A stretch of DNA of 11,976 nt from Neorhizobium sp. UBA7851. GTDB taxonomy: Bacteria; Pseudomonadota; Alphaproteobacteria; Rhizobiales; Rhizobiaceae. A model generated the notes under the pieces. That model had not been told where the DNA came from and made no database searches. It worked only from the letters and a program-made list of their open reading frames with translations. Positions 7,361 to 11,976 of the stretch are shown here, piece by piece. The stretch lies in the NCBI GenBank assembly GCA_002500765.1, contig DLSX01000046.1:1-11976 (forward strand). The letters run 5' to 3'. Every line of letters begins with the position of its first letter. The stretch's first letter is position 1. The position numbers and the translations under genes are program-made.

Positions 7361-7388
7361 ATCATAGGCTTTTAAAACGCAGGATCAA
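7361..7388 (-). promoter_or_regulatory. Putative sigma-70 promoter of the Na/Pi transporter gene
   Basis: On the minus strand TTGATC (7388-7383), 16 bases, then TATGAT (7366-7361); read one base earlier it is CTTGAT-N17-TATGAT. The start would be near 7354, about 50 bases before the GTG. It suggests the transporter can be transcribed independently of trmL, which lies upstream on the same strand. Confidence 0.5.
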
Positions 7389-7428
7389 GCCGCTGCGAGC
7401 GACAGATCCGGTGGCTTTCGCGAAATGG

Positions 7429-7893
7429 CTATGGTTGCCAGGTCGTCTGGCGCATGGCTTCGCCGGCGATCATCGCAGCGGACATGGCGACATTGATCGA
7501 GCGTTGGCCTTCCACCATGGGGATCAGGATACGTCCTTCGACTGCATCATGGACGTGTTCCGGCACGCCGGCGCTTTCGCGGCCGAAAAGCAGGATGTCG
7601 TTCGGTCTATAGGCAAAGCGGGTGTAAGCTTCGGGCGATCTCGTCGTGGCAAGCACGAGCCGGCGGCCATCAGACCGGCGCCATTCGTCGAAATGCTGCC
7701 AGTTGACGTGACGGGTGAGGGACACGGCAGAGAGATAGTCCATGCCGGCGCGTTTCAGGTTGCGATCGGAAATGTCGAAGCCTGCGGGTTCGATGATGTC
7801 GACGCCAAGGCCCAGGCAGGCGGCGAGGCGCAGGATGGTGCCGGTGTTGCCGGGAATGTCGGGCTGGTAGAGGGCGATGCGCAGGTCTGTCAT
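7429..7893 (-). CDS. trmL: tRNA (cytidine/uridine-34-2'-O)-methyltransferase
   Basis: A 154-residue SPOUT-fold methyltransferase that 2'-O-methylates the wobble base of certain leucine tRNAs using S-adenosylmethionine. Family marks in order: IALYQPDIPGNTGTILRLAA (6-25), LGVDIIEPAGF (29-39), RRAGMDY-like KRAGMDYL (47-54), the knot sequences LLFGRESAGVP (101-111) and ILIPMVEGQRSINVAMSAAM (122-141). Length matches TrmL (about 155). The ATG at 7893 is the only sensible start; its upstream sequence has no clear Shine-Dalgarno. It is divergent from the ABC exporter leader. The stop lies 126 bases before the Na/Pi transporter start, which has its own likely promoter. Confidence 0.95.
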   Translation of the reverse strand: MTDLRIALYQPDIPGNTGTILRLAACLGLGVDIIEPAGFDISDRNLKRAGMDYLSAVSLTRHVNWQHFDEWRRSDGRRLVLATTRSPEAYTRFAYRPNDILLFGRESAGVPEHVHDAVEGRILIPMVEGQRSINVAMSAAMIAGEAMRQTTWQP

Positions 7894-7917
7894 GTCGTCT
7901 GATTAGCGGAAATCCAG

Positions 7918-7960
7918 CCTGTCGCTCAAGTCCCTTCAGCCATTCTGGCTCGTCGACAGG
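7918..7960. repeat. Nested inverted repeat near the trmL start
   Basis: CCTGTCG (7918-7924) is matched by CGACAGG (7954-7960); inside lies AGCCA-ttc-TGGCT (7938-7950). A transcript of either strand could fold into a seven-pair stem capped by a five-pair hairpin. It begins 25 bases upstream of the trmL ATG and could be an operator or part of an mRNA leader. No U-tract follows, so it is not a usual terminator. Confidence 0.4.
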
Positions 7961-8004
7961 GCCGATTTGGTCTTTTCAATTTTGTAGCGAGCGTGTAGAA
8001 GGAC

Positions 8005-8019
8005 GGCGTCTTTAACGCC
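8005..8019 (+). repeat. Hairpin just upstream of the leader-peptide ribosome binding site
   Basis: GGCGT (8005-8009) and ACGCC (8015-8019) form a five-pair stem with loop CTTTA, ending six bases before GGAGG at 8026-8030. It could shape access to the leader peptide's ribosome binding site. Confidence 0.35.
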
Positions 8020-8035
8020 CATTTTGGAGGCCTAC

Positions 8036-8089
8036 ATGGATATGACCGTGCTTTCGCGCCTCCGTCAGTCGGATATTCGTCTGGCCTGA
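8036..8089 (+). CDS. Putative leader peptide (17 residues) upstream of ABC exporter
   Basis: The frame encodes MDMTVLSRLRQSDIRLA and stop. GGAGG (8026-8030) sits five bases before the first ATG (8036) and eleven before the second in-frame ATG (8042), the strongest Shine-Dalgarno on the plus strand in this gap. From the second ATG the peptide starts MTVLSRLR, placing Arg-Leu-Arg at residues 6-8. Arg/Lys-X-Arg/Lys near the N-terminus is the known macrolide-dependent stalling motif, and ErmDL (MTHSMRLR...) has it at the same position. The SD bases GGAGGC (8026-8031) are also complementary to GCCTCC (8058-8063) within the Arg-Leu-Arg codons. No homologue is known to me; translation and function are inferred. 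Confidence 0.5.
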   Translation: MDMTVLSRLRQSDIRLA

Positions 8090-8147
8090 GGCGTTTCGCG
8101 GTTCACGCAAAGTCTCTTCTTCACTGATCCGCTTTTTCTGATCCGTT

Positions 8148-8167
8148 CGTGGCCGCTCAAGGCCATG
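8148..8167 (+). repeat. Leader hairpin followed by a pyrimidine run
   Basis: CGTGGCC (8148-8154), loop GCTCAA, GGCCATG (8161-8167): seven pairs, one of them G-U. The following stretch ATTTTCTCTCTCTTT is pyrimidine-rich but not a clean U-tract and begins four bases late, so it may be a weak attenuator rather than a full terminator. The hairpin covers the ATG at 8165 of the second possible leader frame. Confidence 0.35.
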
Positions 8168-8254
8168 CCTGATTTTCTCTCTCTTTGCCGATACCGGGTA
8201 GACGTTTTCGCCCCCGGATCGGTCGATAGATGTCCGTCCGTCGGAGCTTATTGA
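8165..8254 (+). CDS. Possible second leader ORF overlapping the exporter start
   Basis: A 29-residue frame (starts MPDFLSLCRYRVDV, ends SVGAY) whose TGA (8252-8254) overlaps the exporter ATG (8254-8256) by one base as TGATG, the classic arrangement for termination-reinitiation coupling. It also contains Arg-Tyr-Arg (residues 9-11). The ribosome binding site is poor (AAGG only two bases from the ATG), and its start lies in the 8148-8167 hairpin, so it may be a chance frame. Confidence 0.25.
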   Translation: MPDFLSLCRYRVDVFAPGSVDRCPSVGAY

Positions 8255-10107
8255 TGTTTTCGTGGTTTGAACGCCGTCTCAATCCTTATCCTGACGACCA
8301 GCCGACCTTGCCGCCCAAGGGGCTTTTTGCATTCTGCTGGCACTATACCAAACCGACCTGGCCGTGGCTTCTGCTGCTCGGCAGCTGCTCGCTTGTCATC
8401 GCTGTGGCGGAAGTCCTGCTTTATCAGTTCCTCGGCAATATCGTCGATTGGCTGGCCGCTGCCGACCGCACCACCTTCCTCACCGACGAGGGGAGCAAGC
8501 TGATCTGGATGGCCGGGCTGGTGTTGATCGGCCTGCCGCTTGCCGGTGCGATCCATACGGTGACCATGCATCAGGTGCTGGCCGGCAATTATCCGATGAT
8601 TGCGCGCTGGCAGATGCACCGGTTCCTGCTTCGCCATTCGATGGCCTTCTTCGCCAATGAATTTGCCGGCCGGGTTTCCACCAAGGTGATGCAGACTTCG
8701 CTTGCTGTGCGCGAAGCGACGATGAAAATCATCGACGTCTTCGTTTATGCGGTCGGCTTTTTCGTTTCGATGCTGGCGCTTGTCGTTGCGGTCGAATGGC
8801 GGCTGGTGCTGCCGCTGATCCTGTGGTTCGTCTTCTATGTTCTGATCCTGCGCTATTTCGTTCCGAGGTTGCGCAAGCTTTCCAGCGAGCAGGCCGATGC
8901 CCGGTCGATGATGACGGGGCGGATCGTCGACAGCTACACGAATATCGGCACGGTGAAGCTGTTCTCTCACGCCGGGCGTGAGGAGAGTTATGCCAAGGAG
9001 GGCATGAACGAGTTCCTCGGCACGGTCCACCGGCAGATGCGCCAGATCAGCCTCCTGAACATCTTCGTCGATATCAACAATGCGCTCACGGTGTTTGCCG
9101 TTGCCGCTCTCGGTATCTGGCTGTGGATGGCCGGTGGCGTGAGTGTCGGTTCGATTGCGGTCGCCATCGGTCTCGCGATGCGCATCAACGGCATGTCGCA
9201 ATGGATCATGTGGGAAGTGACGGCTCTCTTCGAGGCGATCGGCACGGTCTATGACGGCATGAACATGATGACCAAGCCGCATGACGTTACGGACGCCAAC
9301 GGCGCGCGTCCGCTTGCGACGAAGAAGGGCCATATCCTCTATGAAAACGTCCGCTTCCACTACGGCAAGAGCAAGGGTGTGATCGACGGACTGACGCTCG
9401 ATATCGCAGCCGGACAGAAGGTCGGTCTGGTTGGTCGCTCGGGTGCCGGCAAGACGACGCTGATGAACCTGCTTTTGCGCTTCTACGATCTGGAAGGCGG
9501 CAAAATCACCATCGACGGGCAGGATATCTCCGTGGTGACGCAGGACAGCCTGCGCGGGATGATCGGGGTGGTGACGCAGGATACCTCGCTGTTGCACCGC
9601 TCGATCCGCGACAACATCGCCTATGGTCGTCCGGATGCGACGGATGCCGAGATCATCCAGGCGGCAAAGCGGGCGAATGCCTTCGAATTCATCGAAGGGC
9701 TGTCCGATCTGCAGGGCCGCACCGGTCTCGACGCGCATGTGGGCGAGCGGGGCGTGAAGCTTTCGGGCGGTCAGCGCCAGCGTATCGCGATTGCGCGCGT
9801 CTTCCTCAAGGATGCGCCTATCCTGGTGCTCGACGAGGCGACATCGGCACTCGATTCGGAAGTCGAGGCTGCGATCCAGGAAAACCTGTTCGCGCTGATG
9901 GAGGGCAAGACGGTTATCGCGATCGCGCACCGGCTGTCGACGCTGACCGAAATGGACCGTTTGATCGTGCTCGACAAGGGCAGGATCGTGGAGACAGGAA
10001 CCCATGAGGAACTGGCCTCCGGTGGTGGTATCTATGCCGATTTGTGGCATCGCCAATCAGGCGGTTTTCTCGGGGATCAATCGACAGAAGATGAGGCGGC
10101 GGAGTAA
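8254..10107 (+). CDS. MsbA-like ABC exporter, fused membrane and ATPase domains
   Basis: A 617-residue half-transporter that would dimerise in the inner membrane and export lipids, drugs or other hydrophobic compounds using ATP. Residues about 25-310 hold the six-helix type I exporter domain; about 345-590 the ATPase: Walker A GRSGAGKT (394-401), Q-loop Q442, signature LSGGQ (503-507), Walker B ILVLDEAT (523-530) and switch His559 in AHRLST. All key residues are intact. An in-frame ATG lies at 8230, but the ATG at 8254 has GGAG (8243-8246) seven bases upstream and gives the natural start MFSWFERRLNPYP. The leader upstream carries one or two possible regulatory peptides, and an intrinsic terminator closes the gene. 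Substrate cannot be read from the sequence. Confidence 0.93.
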   Translation: MFSWFERRLNPYPDDQPTLPPKGLFAFCWHYTKPTWPWLLLLGSCSLVIAVAEVLLYQFLGNIVDWLAAADRTTFLTDEGSKLIWMAGLVLIGLPLAGAIHTVTMHQVLAGNYPMIARWQMHRFLLRHSMAFFANEFAGRVSTKVMQTSLAVREATMKIIDVFVYAVGFFVSMLALVVAVEWRLVLPLILWFVFYVLILRYFVPRLRKLSSEQADARSMMTGRIVDSYTNIGTVKLFSHAGREESYAKEGMNEFLGTVHRQMRQISLLNIFVDINNALTVFAVAALGIWLWMAGGVSVGSIAVAIGLAMRINGMSQWIMWEVTALFEAIGTVYDGMNMMTKPHDVTDANGARPLATKKGHILYENVRFHYGKSKGVIDGLTLDIAAGQKVGLVGRSGAGKTTLMNLLLRFYDLEGGKITIDGQDISVVTQDSLRGMIGVVTQDTSLLHRSIRDNIAYGRPDATDAEIIQAAKRANAFEFIEGLSDLQGRTGLDAHVGERGVKLSGGQRQRIAIARVFLKDAPILVLDEATSALDSEVEAAIQENLFALMEGKTVIAIAHRLSTLTEMDRLIVLDKGRIVETGTHEELASGGGIYADLWHRQSGGFLGDQSTEDEAAE

Positions 10108-10120
10108 TCCGCCGTTTTCC
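10097..10120 (+). terminator. Intrinsic terminator overlapping the exporter stop codon
   Basis: CGGCGGA (10097-10103), loop GTAA (10104-10107), TCCGCCG (10108-10114), then TTTTCC. Seven GC-rich pairs plus a short T-run. The exporter's TAA stop (10105-10107) forms part of the loop, so the 5' arm encodes the last residues of the protein. Confidence 0.7.
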
Positions 10121-10161
10121 ATTGCAAACGGCAAGCTTGCGACAATATGCGCGGCGCGGAA

Positions 10162-10188
10162 AATGCCCCAGCTATTTTTAGGGGTATT
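10162..10188. repeat. Inverted repeat between exporter and chemoreceptor genes
   Basis: AATGCCCC (10162-10169) and GGGGTATT (10181-10188) form an eight-pair stem with one G-U and an 11-base AT-rich loop. It lies about 125-150 bases before the chemoreceptor start. There is no directly following T-run, so an operator or leader structure is as likely as a second terminator. Confidence 0.35.
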
Positions 10189-10263
10189 CATTGTCGCACT
10201 TTTTTCGATCACATCAATTAGCACGAACTGGTAAGCCTTTGTTTATCTGAAACTGTCAGGGGT

Positions 10264-10283
10264 TGCATAGGGTGCATGGCACC
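10264..10283. repeat. Palindrome with adjacent half-repeat upstream of chemoreceptor
   Basis: GGTGC-atg-GCACC (10271-10283) is a perfect five-base inverted repeat, and TGCATAG (10264-10270) recurs as TGCATGG (10273-10279), nine bases on. It ends 27 bases before the ATG at 10311 and resembles a small operator. Inference only. Confidence 0.3.
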
Positions 10284-10310
10284 GTTGCAGATTCTTGATG
10301 GTTTGAGACG

Positions 10311-11976
10311 ATGAACACGATAAAAATCAAATTTCTTCTCCCCGCCCTTTTCGGAATAACCGTTCTCATCCTCATTGTTCAGGGTGCGTTGGGCATGCGG
10401 TCCGTCTCGCAGATCGAGGGACAGGCGGATACTATCGGCCGGCGTATGGAGCGTGCCCTGTTGATCGCCGACATGGATCGCAAGCAGTCGGACGCTCATC
10501 GTCTCTATCTGATGACGATGACTGCCACGAATGCCGCTGAAAAGAAGCAGTTGATCGAGCAGGTGCAGGTTGCCACGAAGATACGCGCCGAGGCGTTCGA
10601 TTATTATGCCCAGGGCATTACCATTCCTGTCGCGCGGGAAAAATTCGAGCAACTCAAGCAACTCGTCGCCGACTATGACGCGCTGGGTTCGAAACTGCTC
10701 CAGCTGGTCAGCAGTTCGCGAATCTATGAGGCCCGGGACGTCATCGGTCAGATGATCCCCAAAAGCGCCGAGGCCGGCAAAGTTCTTGAGGAACTGATCG
10801 CCGACAACGAGGCGCGCAGCAAGGATGACGCAAAAGTCACCAGCGAAATCGCGCAGTTCGTCTATATTTCGACCATTGGTGGTGTCTTCTTTGCGGTCGC
10901 CATCGCACTCGGTGCGGCGCTGCTCAGCCTGCTGCGCGTCACACGCCCTATCAGCGATATCACCAATTCCATGCAGGCGCTGGCCACCGGCAACAACGAG
11001 ATTGCCATCCCCTATGCCGGTCGCAAGGATGAGATTGGCGACATGGCCGCTGCCGTTGCCGTGTTCCGCGACAACGCCCTGGAGAGGGTTCGTCTGGAGC
11101 AGGAAACCGAAGCCAATCGCTCGATGAGCGAGCGGGAACGAATTGCCCATGAGGCGCAGAAGGCACGCGAAGCCGCTGACGTAGCCTTTGCCGTCGACGC
11201 GCTGGAGAGGGGCCTGACGGGCCTGTCCAACGGTGACATGACCGTTCGGCTGGATCAGAAATTTGCAGGTCAGCTCGATCAGCTGCGCGTCAACTTCAAC
11301 GAATCCGTCGGCAAGCTGCAGACCACGCTGCGATCGGTCGGCGACAATGCTCGCATGATCGATGCGGGCGCAAACGAGATCCGATCGGCAGCCGACGATC
11401 TTTCCAAGCGTACCGAACAGCAGGCGGCTTCCGTCGAGCAGACAGCCGCAGCCCTTGAAGAGGTGACGACAGCGGTCAAGGATTCGGCCGTGCGCGCCGG
11501 TGAGGCCGGCAAGCTGGTTGACCAGACGCGCGTCGGCGCCGAGCGTTCCGGCGAGGTCGTTCGCCAGGCGGTCGAGGCAATGGAAGCGATCGAGCAGTCC
11601 TCGTCCGAGATCGGCAATATTATCGGCGTGATCGACGATATCGCCTTCCAGACCAACCTGCTCGCCCTCAACGCCGGTGTCGAAGCCGCGCGGGCGGGCG
11701 AAGCCGGCAAGGGCTTTGCGGTCGTGGCGCAGGAAGTTCGCGAACTGGCGCAGCGCTCCGCCCAGGCTGCGAAGGAAATCAAGGAAGTGATCGGCAAGTC
11801 GTCGGTCGAAGTCGAGACCGGCGTCAAGCTGGTCAGCGATACCGGCACGGCACTGAAGACGATCGAAAACTACATCGTCACGATCAACCAGCACATGGAT
11901 GCGATCGCCACCTCCTCGCGCGAACAGTCGGTAGGTCTCGCCGAGGTCAACACGGCCGTCAACCAGATGGACCAGG
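10311..11976 (+). CDS. Methyl-accepting chemotaxis protein with two HAMP segments (3' end beyond window)
   Basis: An inner-membrane chemoreceptor that controls CheA kinase activity. 555 residues are visible. In order: TM1 (about 8-29), periplasmic helical sensor (30-180, four-helix-bundle-like, with no PAS or Cache marks seen), TM2 (183-208), HAMP (about 206-262, VTRPISDITNSMQALATGNNEI), a charged coiled-coil linker, a second HAMP-like unit (about 290-342, GLTGLSNGDMTVRL), then the signalling helices with the highly conserved tip IDDIAFQTNLLALNAGVEAARAGE (from 441) and GKGFAVVAQEVRELAQRSA. The methylation helix after the tip runs off the right edge. The ATG at 10311 directly precedes the TM1 sequence MNTIKIKFLLPALFG; its ribosome binding site is weak. 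The ligand cannot be predicted. Confidence 0.95.
   Translation, partial: MNTIKIKFLLPALFGITVLILIVQGALGMRSVSQIEGQADTIGRRMERALLIADMDRKQSDAHRLYLMTMTATNAAEKKQLIEQVQVATKIRAEAFDYYAQGITIPVAREKFEQLKQLVADYDALGSKLLQLVSSSRIYEARDVIGQMIPKSAEAGKVLEELIADNEARSKDDAKVTSEIAQFVYISTIGGVFFAVAIALGAALLSLLRVTRPISDITNSMQALATGNNEIAIPYAGRKDEIGDMAAAVAVFRDNALERVRLEQETEANRSMSERERIAHEAQKAREAADVAFAVDALERGLTGLSNGDMTVRLDQKFAGQLDQLRVNFNESVGKLQTTLRSVGDNARMIDAGANEIRSAADDLSKRTEQQAASVEQTAAALEEVTTAVKDSAVRAGEAGKLVDQTRVGAERSGEVVRQAVEAMEAIEQSSSEIGNIIGVIDDIAFQTNLLALNAGVEAARAGEAGKGFAVVAQEVRELAQRSAQAAKEIKEVIGKSSVEVETGVKLVSDTGTALKTIENYIVTINQHMDAIATSSREQSVGLAEVNTAVNQMDQ

Larger units (their letters stand above)
7894..8253 (+). other. 360-base intergenic and leader region between trmL and the ABC exporter
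   Basis: This gap contains no long gene. From left to right it holds a nested inverted repeat (7918-7960), a T-rich stretch (7965-7985) where the exporter promoter may lie though I cannot fix its boxes, a small hairpin (8005-8019), a 17-codon frame with strong ribosome binding site (8036-8089), two copies of CTGATCCG (8124-8131, 8138-8145), a hairpin (8148-8167), a pyrimidine run (8171-8185), a possible second leader frame (8165-8254) and the exporter Shine-Dalgarno (8243-8246). The density of such elements suggests a regulatory mRNA leader; no known riboswitch class was recognised. Confidence 0.6.

Noticed and set aside
8230..8253. Earlier ATG start (8230) for the ABC exporter
   Set aside because: In frame but without a good Shine-Dalgarno; the ATG at 8254 has GGAG seven bases upstream and gives the natural start MFSWFERRLNP.
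8248..10056. 602-codon open frame on the minus strand across the exporter
   Set aside because: It lies exactly antisense to a complete ABC exporter with all ATPase motifs. Its His/Arg/Asp-rich low-complexity sequence is what the complement of GC-rich codons gives; no domain recognised.
10277..10288. Sigma-54-like TGGCAC and TTGC upstream of the chemoreceptor
   Set aside because: The GG and GC elements are only 7 bases apart instead of 10, so the -24/-12 spacing is wrong.
10218..11894. 558-codon open frame on the minus strand across the chemoreceptor
   Set aside because: Antisense shadow of a clear HAMP and methyl-accepting domain protein; no domain, no ribosome binding site of note.
1..11976. 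Mobile elements, tRNAs, CRISPR, toxin-antitoxin or defence genes
   Set aside because: No terminal repeats with transposase, no tRNA-like fold, no regularly spaced repeats, and no recognisable defence or toxin domain; composition is even across the window.

Overview
The window looks like ordinary core chromosome from an alphaproteobacterium of the Rhizobiales, most likely Rhizobiaceae (Rhizobium, Neorhizobium or Agrobacterium group). I infer this from the high GC with GC-rich third codon positions, a sigma-70-like promoter close to the rhizobial CTTGAC-N17-CTATAT form, an EcfG-like (general stress) promoter motif, and the gene content: MoxR ATPase, DUF1285, CoA-type Nudix hydrolase, CCA-adding enzyme, DUF1059, HemF, NptA/PhoU-like transporter, TrmL, MsbA-like ABC exporter and a double-HAMP chemoreceptor. 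There are no IS elements, phage genes, tRNA or rRNA genes, or CRISPR repeats.

Layout. A minus-strand MoxR-type AAA+ ATPase runs off the left edge (1-836). Divergent from it is a tight plus-strand operon (1030-3562) of DUF1285 protein, Nudix CoA pyrophosphatase and CCA tRNA nucleotidyltransferase; both junctions are 4-base ATGA overlaps, so translation is probably coupled. It meets head-on a minus-strand run of a 62-residue DUF1059 protein, an 89-residue orphan and hemF (coproporphyrinogen III oxidase). A small unknown plus-strand gene (5365-5622) is divergent from hemF and converges on an NptA-like Na/Pi transporter with a PhoU-like tail (5650-7302, minus, GTG start). trmL (7429-7893, minus) follows.

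Between trmL and the MsbA-like exporter (8254-10107, plus) lies a 360-base gap, the most interesting part of the window. It holds a 17-codon reading frame with a strong GGAGG Shine-Dalgarno. Read from its internal ATG it begins MTVLSRLR, with Arg-Leu-Arg at residues 6-8, the same place as in the macrolide-stalling leader ErmDL. A 13-base stretch of this leader recurs, with one mismatch, around the exporter's ribosome binding site. A second possible leader frame ends in a TGATG overlap with the exporter start. Together these suggest, but do not prove, attenuation or inducible translation of a drug or lipid exporter.

The exporter ends in an intrinsic terminator whose loop holds the stop codon. 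A methyl-accepting chemotaxis protein (10311 to the right edge) follows, its 3' end cut off. Most genes are housekeeping functions in tRNA maturation and modification, haem synthesis, nucleotide clean-up and ion balance. No complete novel multi-gene system is evident.
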